The notes beneath the pieces are model-generated. The model searched no databases and was not told the DNA's origin. It was given only the letters and a program-made list of their open reading frames with translations. DNA of 64,000 nt from Pseudoalteromonas luteoviolacea (lineage in GTDB: Bacteria; Pseudomonadota; Gammaproteobacteria; Enterobacterales; Alteromonadaceae), in contig NZ_CP015411.1 of NCBI RefSeq assembly GCF_001750165.1, positions 1,206,001 to 1,270,000 of the forward strand. The letters run 5' to 3'. The position numbers and the translations under genes were made by a program. Shown here in pieces: positions 1 to 8,783 of the stretch; the stretch's first letter is position 1; every line of letters starts with the position of its first letter.

Positions 1-74
1 CAGAGTGAAAGTTAATTTTGGTAACTTCCTTTGCGATTTAGAGCATATAGCAGCAATAAAGGGTGAATAATCAC

Positions 75-2678
75 ATGCAGCACATGACTACCGCACAGAT
101 TAGGCAAAGCTTTTTAGACTTCTTTGCTAAACAACACCATCAAGTGGTGCCATCAAGTTCTCTGATACCAGGGAATGATGCCACACTTCTGTTCACAAAT
201 GCAGGTATGGTGCAATTTAAGGATGTATTCCTAGGCGCTGAAAAACGTCCATATAATCGAGCGACGAGCTCACAGCGCTGTGTACGTGCTGGTGGTAAGC
301 ACAATGATTTAGAAAATGTTGGTTATACTGCAAGACACCACACGTTTTTTGAAATGTTGGGTAATTTCAGTTTTGGCGATTATTTTAAGCAGGACGCTAT
401 CAAATTTGCATGGGCGTTTTTGACAGATGTGATTCAACTGCCAAAAGAGAAGCTGTTAGTGACAGTGTATCACACTGATGAAGAAGCCTATGATATTTGG
501 GCTAATCAAGTAGGTGTTCCAGCAGAGCGCATTATCCGCATCGACACCTCTGATAACTTTTGGTCTATGGGCGACACTGGACCTTGTGGTCCATGTTCTG
601 AGATCTTTTTTGACCATGGTGAGCATATTTGGGGTGGGCCTCCGGGTAGCCCAGAAGAAGATGGTGACCGTTTCATTGAGATCTGGAACTTAGTCTTCAT
701 GCAGTACAACCGTCACGCTGATGGAACGATGGAACCATTACCTAACCAGTCTGTTGACACGGGTATGGGCCTTGAGCGTATTTCAGCGATCATGCAAGGT
801 GTGCACTCAAACTATGAAATTGACCTTTTCCAAGCCTTGATCAAAGCGACAGCAGCAGTTACAGGTGCGCAAGATTTAGAGGATAAATCGTTGCGCGTTG
901 TGGCTGACCATATACGTTCATGTGCATTTTTGATTGCTGATGGTGTTATGCCTTCAAATGAAGGGCGTGGTTATGTCTTACGCCGTATTATCCGTCGTGC
1001 AGTAAGGCATGGTAACAAACTGGGTGCGCAAGGTGCATTTTTCCACAAATTAGTGGGTGCATTAGCTGAGCAAATGGGTGAAGCATACCCTGAGCTTATT
1101 AAACAGCAAGCGATCATCGAAAAAGTACTCCGTATTGAAGAAGAACAGTTTGGCAAAACACTCGACCGTGGTTTGGCTATCTTAGAAGAAAACTTAGCAG
1201 GTCTTGAAGGGGATGTTATCCCTGGAGACTTGGTATTTAAGCTATATGATACTTATGGTTTCCCAGCAGACTTAACTGCCGATGTTGCGCGTGAACGATT
1301 CATGACGATAGATGAGCGCGGTTTTAAAGCGGCTATGGAAGCGCAGCGAAAGCAAGCGCAACAAGCGGGTAAATTTGGTGCTGATTACAATGAACAGTTG
1401 AAGTCTGAAAAAGTAACTGACTTTAAAGGCTATGATGCCGTGCAATATAGTGGCACTGTAGTTGAGCTATTTGCAGAGGGTGAAAGTGTTTCTGAATTGA
1501 CAGAGCAACAAAAGGGTATTGTTGTACTGGATCGCACTCCTTTTTATGCTGAGTCAGGTGGTCAGGTAGGTGACACGGGTGTATTAAAAGTTGCTGGTGG
1601 CGAATTTAATGTCACAGATACTCAAAAGCTGGGTAACGCATTTGCACACCATGGTTATGTTGTTGGGCGTATTGGCATTAACGATAAAGTCGATGCGCAA
1701 ATAGATGCTCAGCGCCGTGAACGCATTAAGAAAAACCACACTGCAACTCATATTTTACACGAGGCGCTTCGCCAAATTTTAGGTGATCATGTGGCGCAGA
1801 AAGGCTCATTGGTAATGCCTGATAAGTTGCGTTTTGACTTCTCTCATTTTGAAGGGGTGACAAAAGAGCAACTGCGAGAGATTGAAACGTCTGTGAACAA
1901 TGAGATCCGTGCTAACTTCGCGCTAAATACTCAGTTGATGGATATTGAAGATGCAAAAGCCAAAGGGGCCATGGCGCTGTTTGGTGAAAAATATGATGAT
2001 GAAGTACGTGTTGTATCAATAGGCGATTACTCAATCGAATTATGTGGCGGTACACACGTAGAGCGTGCTGGTGACATAGGTTTCCTAAAAATCGTATCTG
2101 AAAGTGGTATTGCCGCGGGTGTGCGCCGCATTGAAGCCGTGACTGGTGAAGATGCAGTGAACTACGTTGCAGAGCAAGAAAAAGCGCTTGCAGATATCGC
2201 TGCATTAGTAAAAGGCGACAGTGCAAGTGCACTTGAAAAAGTGGCTGCTCTGATTGAAAAAGCAAAAGGTCTTGAGAAGCAAGTTGGTCAGTTGAATGAC
2301 AAGCTAGCAAGCGCGGCTGGTGCATCTCTACTTGAGTCAGCGGTTGATGTAAATGGTATAAAGTTACTTGTTGCGAACGTAGCTGGTACCGAGTCAAAAG
2401 CACTGCGCGGCATGGTGGATGACTTAAAGAATAAGATGGGCTCAGGTGTGATTGCATTAGGTGTAGCAAACGGTGATAAAGTAAGCCTAATTGCCGGTGT
2501 GACCAAAGATCTAACCAGTAAGGTTAAAGCGGGCGAGCTGGTTAATCACATGGCAGCACAAGTCGGTGGTAAAGGCGGCGGCCGTCCTGATATGGCACAG
2601 GCTGGTGGCTCACAACCTGAAAACTTGGAAGCTGCTTTAGCAAGCGTTCCTGTATGGTTGAATGATAAAACGCAATAA
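75..2678 (+). CDS. alaS: Alanyl-tRNA synthetase
   Basis: Class II synthetase that charges tRNA-Ala with alanine in the cytoplasm and edits mischarged Ser and Gly. The protein is about 867 aa, normal for bacterial AlaS. The N-terminal catalytic core (about residues 1-240) has the family segments NAGMVQFKDVFLG, RCVRAGGKHNDLE and GMGLERI. The editing/zinc region carries HTATHILHEAL and CGGTHV, which supply the His and Cys ligands. The C-terminal part (about 740-867) is the DHHA1-type oligomerisation domain with a glycine-rich GGKGGGRPDMAQ segment. The frame is open from a GTG at 63, but ATG 75 is preferred because AAAGGG at 58-63 lies 11 nt upstream and most homologues begin near MTTAQIR; ATG 84 is also possible. 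lysC follows after 3 nt. Identification is very secure; only the start is open. Confidence 0.97.
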   Translation: MQHMTTAQIRQSFLDFFAKQHHQVVPSSSLIPGNDATLLFTNAGMVQFKDVFLGAEKRPYNRATSSQRCVRAGGKHNDLENVGYTARHHTFFEMLGNFSFGDYFKQDAIKFAWAFLTDVIQLPKEKLLVTVYHTDEEAYDIWANQVGVPAERIIRIDTSDNFWSMGDTGPCGPCSEIFFDHGEHIWGGPPGSPEEDGDRFIEIWNLVFMQYNRHADGTMEPLPNQSVDTGMGLERISAIMQGVHSNYEIDLFQALIKATAAVTGAQDLEDKSLRVVADHIRSCAFLIADGVMPSNEGRGYVLRRIIRRAVRHGNKLGAQGAFFHKLVGALAEQMGEAYPELIKQQAIIEKVLRIEEEQFGKTLDRGLAILEENLAGLEGDVIPGDLVFKLYDTYGFPADLTADVARERFMTIDERGFKAAMEAQRKQAQQAGKFGADYNEQLKSEKVTDFKGYDAVQYSGTVVELFAEGESVSELTEQQKGIVVLDRTPFYAESGGQVGDTGVLKVAGGEFNVTDTQKLGNAFAHHGYVVGRIGINDKVDAQIDAQRRERIKKNHTATHILHEALRQILGDHVAQKGSLVMPDKLRFDFSHFEGVTKEQLREIETSVNNEIRANFALNTQLMDIEDAKAKGAMALFGEKYDDEVRVVSIGDYSIELCGGTHVERAGDIGFLKIVSESGIAAGVRRIEAVTGEDAVNYVAEQEKALADIAALVKGDSASALEKVAALIEKAKGLEKQVGQLNDKLASAAGASLLESAVDVNGIKLLVANVAGTESKALRGMVDDLKNKMGSGVIALGVANGDKVSLIAGVTKDLTSKVKAGELVNHMAAQVGGKGGGRPDMAQAGGSQPENLEAALASVPVWLNDKTQ

Positions 2679-2681
2679 CTT

Positions 2682-3902
2682 GTGGCTTTAATCGTTAAAA
2701 AGTTTGGCGGCACCTCGGTTGGCTCGATAGAGCGAATTGAGGCAGTCGCCGATTTGGTTATTAGGGCCAAACAACAGGGTCATCAAGTTGTCGTGGTTGT
2801 CTCAGCGATGTCAGGAGAAACCAATCGCTTGTTATCACTGGCAAAGCAAATTGATGATAGACCCAGTGCGAGAGAGCTCGATGTGCTTTTGACAACTGGC
2901 GAGCAGGTTTCAATAGCTTTGTTGGCTATGGCAATAATAAAACGCGGTCATTCAGCCGTGAGTCTCTTGGCTGACCAAATTGGTATAAAAACAGATAACA
3001 TCTTTGGCAAAGCGCGAATACAGAGTATTGATGTCAACCGTTTACAACAAGAGCTTGAGCACAATAGGATAGCGATTGTTGCAGGGTTTCAAGGTAGAGA
3101 TATTGAGGGCAATATTACAACTTTGGGACGCGGTGGAACCGACACTTCAGCGGTTGAAATTGCGGCAGCGATTTGTGCAGATGAGTGTCAGATCTACACT
3201 GATGTAGATGGTGTTTACACCACAGATCCCAGAGTGGAGCCTCGCGCTCGACGCATGGCGCAGATAACCTTTGAAGAGATGCTCGAGTTATCAAGTTTAG
3301 GTGCAAAAGTGCTACAGATCAGATCTGTAGAAGCGGCTGGTAAGTACAATATACCGTTAAGGGTTTTATCCACCTTTAAGCCTGATTCTGGCACGTTAAT
3401 TAGCTATGAGGAGCCGAAAGTGGCCACTAAAACCGTATCTGGTATCGCTTATCAAAAAGATGAAGCTCTATTGCTTGTGCGTCAATTACCTGAAAACCCT
3501 CACTCTTTAGCAAAAATCCTTTGTTTACTTGCCGATTATGATATTGAAGTGGACATGATAAGCCAAATTAATCATCAAGGCGGTAAAATAGACTATGCTT
3601 TAACTGTACACAGTAATGAGTATGCACAAGCGCTAGACGTGTTGACTACCAACTTATCTGAATTAGGTGCTTCAAATGTAGAAGGTGATCAACAAGTTGC
3701 TAAAATCTCTGCAGTGGGAGTTGGCATGAAGTCTCACTCCGGTGTTGCGGGTACGTTTTTTGATGCGTTAGCTAAAGAAAATATTCATACACTTTTAGTG
3801 TCGACCTCAGAGATAAAAATTTCAGTTTTAGTAGAAGAGCGTTACTTAGAGCTAGCAGTTCGAACACTTCATAGTGCATTTAGCTTAGAAAGTAGTGAAT
3901 AA
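2682..3902 (+). CDS. lysC: Monofunctional aspartate kinase (lysine-sensitive type)
   Basis: Phosphorylates aspartate to 4-phosphoaspartate, the first step toward lysine, methionine, threonine and diaminopimelate. The 406-aa protein opens with the kinase signature KFGGTSVGS, contains TTLGRGGTDTSA and YTDVDGVYTTDPR in the amino-acid kinase domain (about 1-245), and ends in two ACT regulatory domains (about 265-400), including GMKSHSGVAGTFFDAL. The start is a GTG at 2682, three nucleotides after the alaS stop, so the two are almost certainly co-transcribed and perhaps translationally coupled. The alaS-lysC-csrA order is common in gammaproteobacteria. A second aspartokinase is fused in ThrA further along this window, so the cell has at least two isozymes. 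Feedback by lysine is inferred from family and context, not visible in sequence. Confidence 0.96.
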   Translation: MALIVKKFGGTSVGSIERIEAVADLVIRAKQQGHQVVVVVSAMSGETNRLLSLAKQIDDRPSARELDVLLTTGEQVSIALLAMAIIKRGHSAVSLLADQIGIKTDNIFGKARIQSIDVNRLQQELEHNRIAIVAGFQGRDIEGNITTLGRGGTDTSAVEIAAAICADECQIYTDVDGVYTTDPRVEPRARRMAQITFEEMLELSSLGAKVLQIRSVEAAGKYNIPLRVLSTFKPDSGTLISYEEPKVATKTVSGIAYQKDEALLLVRQLPENPHSLAKILCLLADYDIEVDMISQINHQGGKIDYALTVHSNEYAQALDVLTTNLSELGASNVEGDQQVAKISAVGVGMKSHSGVAGTFFDALAKENIHTLLVSTSEIKISVLVEERYLELAVRTLHSAFSLESSE

Positions 3903-3992
3903 GCGATAATTTTGCTTACTTTTACATGAACTTTTAATTAAAATGAATTTGACGCGGAATCTTTTAAATTTTGGAATAACAGGAGCAAGAGA

Positions 3993-4181
3993 ATGCTAAT
4001 TCTAACTCGTCGTGTAGGCGAAACTCTGATGATTGGTGATGAAGTGACAGTGACGGTACTTGGTGTTAAAGGTAACCAAGTTCGTATCGGCGTTAATGCA
4101 CCAAAGGACGTTTCGGTACACCGTGAAGAAATCTACATGCGAATTCAAGCGGAAAAATCTAACCCGACAGGTAACATGTAA
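3993..4181 (+). CDS. csrA: Carbon storage regulator CsrA
   Basis: Small RNA-binding dimer that recognises GGA motifs in mRNA leaders and represses or activates translation; it controls carbon flow, motility and biofilm formation globally. The 62-aa protein matches the family throughout: [18 protein letters not shown] at the N terminus supplies the first RNA-binding strand, and [19 protein letters not shown] supplies the rest of the conserved core, including the Arg of VHREE. AGGAG at 3981-3985 gives a well-spaced ribosome binding site for ATG 3993. It follows lysC after 90 nt and ends at a hairpin terminator. Its usual antagonists (csrB-type RNAs) and the BarA/UvrY system are not identifiable here; the large hybrid kinase at 8.8-11.8 kb resembles BarA-type kinases only in general layout. 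Confidence 0.97.
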
Positions 4182-4207
4182 CAGAGTTGATGTTATCAAT
4201 GTTCGAG

Positions 4208-4237
4208 AAATGGCCACTAAAAGTGGCTATTTTTTTG
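4208..4237 (+). terminator. Rho-independent terminator after csrA
   Basis: GCCACT (4213-4218), loop AAA, AGTGGC (4222-4227), extended by A/T and G-T pairs and followed by a run of T. It lies between csrA and the convergent YcxB-like gene and overlaps the stop codon of the latter. Confidence 0.8.
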
Positions 4238-4691
4238 TCTGCTGTACGATAAAGTCATACGCTTCTTGGGTTAATGCTTGTCGAGATATGTATTGTCGGT
4301 ACTTAGCGTGCTCAATTAACAAGCCTTTGTCTGTTTCTATTACCTTATCGACTTCTAACCAGCGCAATTCGAACGCGCGATATGGGTTTTGTGCTTTAAT
4401 CCCTGATTCATTAATTTCCAGAGACACCTTAGAGCCACTTGCTCTACTGACCATTTGTCTGGCAACCCACCAAGGTCGACGATAATAAAAAGAAATACCC
4501 TCAATAGCAGCAAGTACAAATAAAAAGTTGCCAAGGTAAGCTTGGTTGACAAGGTAGTGAGATAAAGCACCTAATATTAATAGAAAGCCAATAAGGCCAT
4601 ATTTGGGTTTATTATGCTGGCTTAATGCCACTGATTCATCAAAGCATTCCTGAAAATATTGCTTGTCTAAGGTGAATTCACTTTGAAACAC
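4227..4691 (-). CDS. YcxB-like membrane protein
   Basis: A 154-aa protein with two closely spaced hydrophobic segments (about residues 32-48 and 52-68), followed by a soluble C-terminal part. The C-terminal segment SKVSLEINESGIKAQNPYRAFELRWLEVDKVIETDKGLLI resembles the YcxB-like C-terminal domain, a PH-like fold found in small bacterial membrane proteins whose role is unknown. It stands alone, convergent to csrA, and its stop codon lies inside the csrA terminator hairpin. No catalytic motif is visible. The assignment rests on the TM-TM-beta-rich layout and recalled family resemblance, so the family is fairly likely and the function open. Confidence 0.75.
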   Translation of the reverse strand: MFQSEFTLDKQYFQECFDESVALSQHNKPKYGLIGFLLILGALSHYLVNQAYLGNFLFVLAAIEGISFYYRRPWWVARQMVSRASGSKVSLEINESGIKAQNPYRAFELRWLEVDKVIETDKGLLIEHAKYRQYISRQALTQEAYDFIVQQTKK

Positions 4692-4873
4692 GAGTATTCC
4701 TCAAGTTGATTAATGTCTAATTATACGATCTTCACCAAGGCGTTTAAATCTGAAAATGTTCCCTTTGCATTTTTACTGTGGGCTGCCCCTATATTCGTAC
4801 CTAAGTCACTATTTATGGTGTTTTACCTCAATTTGTTGAGTATTTACTCTTGTTGCGGATTTTAAGATGGATT

Positions 4874-4890
4874 TATAGGTAAGACCAATT
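4874..4890. promoter_or_regulatory. PdhR/GntR-type operator candidate, distal
   Basis: TATAGGTAAGACCAATT matches the known PdhR consensus AATTGGTNNNACCAATT at 12 of 14 fixed positions; the right arm is perfect. PdhR is a pyruvate-responsive GntR-family repressor. It lies upstream of an oxaloacetate decarboxylase operon whose product is pyruvate. Confidence 0.5.
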
Positions 4891-5048
4891 GTTTTTTGTG
4901 TGTTAAAAGTACTTTTGTCATATTTCCTCCCCCCGGATTAGTTATATTTAGCCTTTATATCTTGAGTATTTCTCATATTTATTAGGTGTTTTACACTTTT
5001 TTTTACCATTATTGTTGATTAAGTGTGTGAAATAACAACAAAAACACT

Positions 5049-5065
5049 TATTGGTAATACCAATT
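5049..5065. promoter_or_regulatory. PdhR/GntR-type operator candidate, proximal
   Basis: TATTGGTAATACCAATT matches AATTGGTNNNACCAATT at 13 of 14 fixed positions. It is the better of two such sites, 175 nt apart centre to centre, both upstream of oadG. Two matches in one intergenic region make chance unlikely, though another GntR-family regulator could use the same motif. Confidence 0.6.
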
Positions 5066-5189
5066 TACAACCACCTTTACATGAAAGATTTGTTTGATAT
5101 GATGGTTGAATAAATATTTACAAAAGTTGCCTATCTATTTCTTTGTATGGGTGGGTGTAAACAAATAAATAACAACTAAGGGGGCGGAA

Positions 5190-5432
5190 ATGGAAATCAG
5201 CGAATTGCTAGCGCAGGCTGCCAATCTTATGTTAACAGGCATGATTGGGGTATTTTTATTTTTATCAATTCTTATCTTTGCAGTGAAGGGGCTGTCTAGG
5301 CTTGCTGCAACTGAGCAAGAACCACAGCAACCTGCAATTAAAAAATCTTCAAAACCAGTATCAACAGGTGTGTCCGCGGCACATGTCGCCGCAATTAGTG
5401 CAGCAGTTTCTCAATTTAGACAAAAAAACTAA
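5190..5432 (+). CDS. oadG: Oxaloacetate decarboxylase gamma subunit
   Basis: Small membrane-anchored subunit that holds the sodium-pumping oxaloacetate decarboxylase complex together and carries a zinc-binding tail. The 80-aa protein has one N-terminal transmembrane helix (about residues 12-36) and a polar C-terminal tail, matching the family layout. Sequence conservation in this family is low, so placement directly before oadA and oadB is the main evidence. A strong AAGGGGGCGG ribosome binding site precedes ATG 5190. oadA starts 10 nt after its stop, so the three genes form one operon. The His-rich zinc ligands often seen at the C terminus are not obvious; only one His is visible. Confidence 0.88.
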   Translation: MEISELLAQAANLMLTGMIGVFLFLSILIFAVKGLSRLAATEQEPQQPAIKKSSKPVSTGVSAAHVAAISAAVSQFRQKN

Positions 5433-5442
5433 GGGGTATCTC

Positions 5443-7227
5443 ATGTCAAAACTAAAACTTACTGAATTAGTCCTAAGAGATGCTCATCAATCTTTACTTG
5501 CCACTCGCATGCGCCTTGAAGATATGTTACCGATTGCGGAAGAACTCGATAAGGTTGGTTATTGGTCTGTCGAATCTTGGGGTGGCGCAACATTTGATGC
5601 GTGTATCCGCTATTTAGGTGAAGATCCTTGGTATCGGATCCGCGCGCTTAAAGAAGCCATGCCTAATACAAAGCAGCAGATGTTATTGCGCGGTCAAAAC
5701 TTACTTGGTTATCGCCACTATGCCGATGATGTGGTGGAGAGGTTTGTGACTCGAGCACATCAAAATGGTGTTGATGTGTTTAGGATCTTTGACGCCATGA
5801 ATGATGTTCGTAATTTAGAAACGGCCATCCGTGCTGCCATCAAAGTTGGCGCACATGCGCAGGGGACTATTTCCTATACTGTCAGCCCAGTACATAATCT
5901 TGAAAGCTGGCTTAAGCAGGCTAAACAGCTTGAAGAGATGGGCTGCCATTCAATTTGTATCAAAGATATGGCGGGGCTACTTAATCCATATGATGCAGAT
6001 ACCTTGATCTCTGAGCTCAAACGGACTGTGACTGTGCCAATTGCGATGCAGTGTCATGCGACGACGGGGTTAAGTACCGCAACCTACCAAAAAGCCATTG
6101 ATGCGGGTATCGATATGTTGGATACCGCTATTTCGTCAATGAGTATGACTTATGGACATAGTGCGACAGAAACTCTGGTTTCGATTGTTGAGGGCACAAA
6201 AAGAGATACTGGGCTTGATTTAGGACAGTTAGAGTCCATCGCAGCGTATTTTAGAGATGTACGTAAAAAATACGCGGCATTTGAAGGCAGCCTTAAAGGG
6301 GTTGATGGGCGTATTTTATCTGCACAAGTACCCGGCGGTATGTTGACCAATATGGAAAATCAACTTAAAGAGCAAGGTGCAGGTGATAAACTCGATGAGG
6401 TACTGAGTGAAATTCCTCATGTCCGTAAAGACTTAGGTTATATCCCTTTGGTCACACCTACATCGCAAATTGTAGGCACGCAGGCGGTATTAAATGTACT
6501 GACTGGCGAGCGTTATAAAACCATCACCAAAGAAACAGCTGGCGTGTTGAAAGGGGAGTATGGGTCAACACCAGCCCCTGTGGATGAGCCGTTACGTGCG
6601 CGTGTTTTGGATGGTGTTGAGCCAATTACATGCAGACCTGCTGATCTGATCGAGCCTGAAATGGACAGTTTGGAAGCTGATCTGCTGGCCAAGGCTAAAG
6701 CAGAAGGAATTGAGCTTGCCGAGGAAATTGTCGATGATGTACTGACTTATGCTCTGTTCCCTCAGATAGGCTTGAAATTCTTAAAAAACAGATACAATCC
6801 TGAAGCGTTTGAGCCAAGTCCAAGCTTAGTTGTTAACACCGCTACTGAAAAAGCGGTTAGTCGCCCTGCGCCTGCTCGAAAACAAGAAAATGAGCGCTAC
6901 AGCGTAAGAGTTGATGGCAAGGTTTACGATGTAGAAGTGTCCGCAGGTGGTGACTTGCAAGAGATTGCAGTGAAAGACAGCGAGCTGATGCCACAGTCTG
7001 CATCCGTTAGTTCAGGTGAAACACTTAATGCCCCCCTTGCAGGTAATATTTTTAAGGTACATGCAAGACCAGGCGATGATGTTGTTCAAGGTGATGTTGT
7101 GCTCATCATGGAAGCGATGAAAATGGAAACGGAAGTTCGTGCAACCTCGACGGGTAAAATAGCAGATATTTTAGTCTCAGAAGGTGATTCTGTCTCTGCT
7201 GGCGACGCTATTATTGAAATGGCATAG
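5443..7227 (+). CDS. oadA: Oxaloacetate decarboxylase alpha subunit (biotin carrier)
   Basis: Transfers the carboxyl group of oxaloacetate to biotin, leaving pyruvate; OadB then decarboxylates carboxybiotin and pumps Na+. The 594-aa protein has an HMGL-like carboxyltransferase TIM barrel (LVLRDAHQSLLATRMR near the N terminus, a metal-binding MQCHATTG segment), a PYC/OADA domain in the middle, a variable linker around residues 470-520, and a C-terminal biotinyl domain with EAMKMET, where the Lys carries biotin. The reading frame is open further upstream to 5302 inside oadG, but ATG 5443 with AAGGGG 8-13 nt before it and the family start MSKLKLTELVLRD decide the start. Confidence 0.96.
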   Translation: MSKLKLTELVLRDAHQSLLATRMRLEDMLPIAEELDKVGYWSVESWGGATFDACIRYLGEDPWYRIRALKEAMPNTKQQMLLRGQNLLGYRHYADDVVERFVTRAHQNGVDVFRIFDAMNDVRNLETAIRAAIKVGAHAQGTISYTVSPVHNLESWLKQAKQLEEMGCHSICIKDMAGLLNPYDADTLISELKRTVTVPIAMQCHATTGLSTATYQKAIDAGIDMLDTAISSMSMTYGHSATETLVSIVEGTKRDTGLDLGQLESIAAYFRDVRKKYAAFEGSLKGVDGRILSAQVPGGMLTNMENQLKEQGAGDKLDEVLSEIPHVRKDLGYIPLVTPTSQIVGTQAVLNVLTGERYKTITKETAGVLKGEYGSTPAPVDEPLRARVLDGVEPITCRPADLIEPEMDSLEADLLAKAKAEGIELAEEIVDDVLTYALFPQIGLKFLKNRYNPEAFEPSPSLVVNTATEKAVSRPAPARKQENERYSVRVDGKVYDVEVSAGGDLQEIAVKDSELMPQSASVSSGETLNAPLAGNIFKVHARPGDDVVQGDVVLIMEAMKMETEVRATSTGKIADILVSEGDSVSAGDAIIEMA

Positions 7228-7238
7228 GAGCGCTTGAG

Positions 7239-8369
7239 ATGGATGGATTGTTAAATTTATGGCAGGCAACCGGCATTGCTAACTTAACGTTTCCTGCATT
7301 ATCTATGATAGCTGTAGGGTGTGGTCTTCTGTATTTGGCTATCGCGAAAAAATTTGAGCCACTTTTACTGGTGCCTATCGGTTTTGGTGCGATATTAACT
7401 AATATTCCGGTGGCAGCGCTATCTGAGCCGGGTGGATTACTGTATTACGTTTATTATATCGGGATCGACAGTGGCATATTCCCCTTACTGATATTTATGG
7501 GGGTAGGTGCCTTAACTGACTTTAGTGCGCTGATTGCGAATCCTCGTATGTTGTTACTTGGTGCAGCAGCACAGTTTGGTATTTTTGCGACTTTATTTGG
7601 TGCGATTTTACTGAACTTTATTCCTGGATTTGAATTTACCTTACAAGATGCATCTGCCATTGCAATTATTGGCGGTGCAGATGGACCGACAGCGATATTT
7701 TTAGCGTCTAAGTTATCACCTGAGTTGCTGGGGGCCATTGCCGTTGCAGCGTATTCATATATGGCTCTGGTGCCTATTATTCAGCCACCTATTATGCGTT
7801 TATTGACGTCGGATGAGGAGCGCAGTATTGCAATGCCACAGTTAAGAGTCGTTTCTAAAAGAGAAAAGATTCTGTTTCCATTGATGGTATTGTCGTTGAC
7901 TCTATTGTTTTTACCTGCGGCAGCGCCCCTAGTTGGTATGTTCTGTTTGGGTAACTTAATGCGTGAGTCTGGTGTGGTAGATAGGCTTAGCAATACAGCG
8001 CAAAACGAGTTGATTAACATCACAACCATATTCTTGGGCTTAGCGGTTGGTTCTAAATTAGCAGCCGACCAGTTTTTAACTGTAGAAACCTTGGGTATTT
8101 TGGTGCTTGGCGCGTTGGCATTTAGCATTGGTACGGCTTCGGGCGTTTACATGGCTAAAATTATGAACCGTGTTTCGTCTAATCCAATTAATCCATTAGT
8201 GGGGGCCGCGGGCGTGTCTGCAGTACCAATGGCTGCACGTGTGGTAAATAAAGTCGGTCTTGAGTCTAATCCGCATAACTTTCTTTTAATGCATGCAATG
8301 GGACCCAATGTTGCAGGGGTGCTTGGTAGCGCAGTTGCAGCAGGTATCTTGCTTGCTTTGGTGAATTAA
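7239..8369 (+). CDS. oadB: Oxaloacetate decarboxylase beta subunit (Na+ pump)
   Basis: Integral membrane subunit that couples decarboxylation of carboxybiotin to Na+ export. The 376-aa protein is highly hydrophobic with about nine to eleven membrane segments. It shows the conserved IIGGADGPTAIFLASKL segment with the functional Asp, and NPLVGAAGVSAVPMAARV near the C terminus, both typical of the sodium ion-translocating decarboxylase beta family. It starts 11 nt after oadA (AGGAGCG ribosome binding site) and is followed by two terminators, closing the operon. Related subunits belong to glutaconyl-CoA and methylmalonyl-CoA decarboxylases, but the oadA partner supports oxaloacetate as substrate. 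Confidence 0.96.
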   Translation: MDGLLNLWQATGIANLTFPALSMIAVGCGLLYLAIAKKFEPLLLVPIGFGAILTNIPVAALSEPGGLLYYVYYIGIDSGIFPLLIFMGVGALTDFSALIANPRMLLLGAAAQFGIFATLFGAILLNFIPGFEFTLQDASAIAIIGGADGPTAIFLASKLSPELLGAIAVAAYSYMALVPIIQPPIMRLLTSDEERSIAMPQLRVVSKREKILFPLMVLSLTLLFLPAAAPLVGMFCLGNLMRESGVVDRLSNTAQNELINITTIFLGLAVGSKLAADQFLTVETLGILVLGALAFSIGTASGVYMAKIMNRVSSNPINPLVGAAGVSAVPMAARVVNKVGLESNPHNFLLMHAMGPNVAGVLGSAVAAGILLALVN

Positions 8370-8388
8370 CCACACTCTCCAACCTTTA

Positions 8389-8413
8389 GTGGGGCCGTTT
8401 GCCCCACATTTTT
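8389..8413 (+). terminator. First terminator after oadB
   Basis: GTGGGGC (8389-8395), loop CGTTT, GCCCCAC (8401-8407), then ATTTTT. A perfect 7-bp GC-rich stem with a T tract 20 nt after the oadB stop. Confidence 0.9.
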
Positions 8414-8427
8414 CCTTCTTTTCAAAT

Positions 8428-8454
8428 AGTGAGCTAAATAAAGCTCACTTTTTT
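8428..8454 (+). terminator. Second terminator after oadB
   Basis: AGTGAGCT (8428-8435), loop AAATAA, AGCTCACT (8442-8449), then a T run. It lies 20 nt after the first, giving a tandem terminator before the small membrane protein gene. Confidence 0.88.
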
Positions 8455-8547
8455 GTTGTTAAGTTTTGTTCGGATTTGTATAAATAACGGGCCAAGTGAT
8501 TGAGTCCGTGTTATAAAGTGATAAGTCGGACAAAGTTAAGGAATCCT

Positions 8548-8727
8548 ATGTATATTATTGTGATATTAGTTTGTTTAGTCGCAGCCTTGCTTATTCTTAT
8601 TCCGCTGCTAGAAAAGTATCAAGGTAAAATGGGGCTAGACAAAGCTCAAAAGTACGGTAAATATATACTGCCTTTGGCTATGCTTGGGGTGGTCGTGAAT
8701 ATCATTCACTCTATGATGCAAAGTTAA
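8548..8727 (+). CDS. Small two-helix membrane protein, unknown function
   Basis: A 59-aa protein, MYIIVILVCLVAALLILIPL at the start, with a first hydrophobic helix at about residues 2-20, a short charged loop (EKYQGKMGLDKAQKYGKY), and a second helix (about 38-56). The frame is open from 8500, but ATG 8548 is chosen because AAGGA at 8538-8542 is well placed and the first helix begins directly at the Met. It lies after the double oadB terminator and before a convergent kinase gene, so it probably has its own promoter. I do not recognise a named family. Reality is supported by the clear ribosome binding site and the compact TM-loop-TM design. Confidence 0.7.
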   Translation: MYIIVILVCLVAALLILIPLLEKYQGKMGLDKAQKYGKYILPLAMLGVVVNIIHSMMQS

Positions 8728-8742
8728 AATAATAAGTATGAA

Positions 8743-8766
8743 GCAAAGCCACCGAAATGGCTTTGC
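8743..8766. terminator. Hairpin between convergent genes
   Basis: GCAAAGCCA (8743-8751), loop CCGAAA, TGGCTTTGC (8758-8766): a perfect 9-bp stem between the small membrane protein and the convergent hybrid kinase. There is no good T run on either side, so termination is inferred from position. Confidence 0.5.
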
Positions 8767-8783
8767 GCTAACTCAATCAAATA

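Larger units (their letters stand above)
4692..5189. other. Long AT-rich regulatory region before oadG
   Basis: About 500 bases without a credible gene, between the divergent YcxB-like gene and oadG. It is AT-rich and holds two PdhR-type palindromes listed separately (4874-4890 and 5049-5065). I see no obvious sigma-70 promoter by eye and no riboswitch fold. The distance from either operator to oadG (125-300 nt) implies a long 5' leader or an unrecognised promoter. Confidence 0.6.

Noticed and set aside
1912..2469. A 185-codon open frame on the minus strand inside alaS
   Set aside because: It lies entirely antisense to a conserved gene, has low-complexity Leu/His/Gln-rich translation and no ribosome binding site; a shadow of alaS codon usage.
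3949..3977. TTGACG-17-TGGAAT as a csrA promoter
   Set aside because: The -10 is poor and the start would fall inside or next to the AGGAG ribosome binding site, leaving almost no leader.
4060..4485. A 141-codon plus-strand frame running from csrA into the YcxB-like gene
   Set aside because: It overlaps csrA out of frame, crosses the terminator and is antisense to the membrane protein gene.
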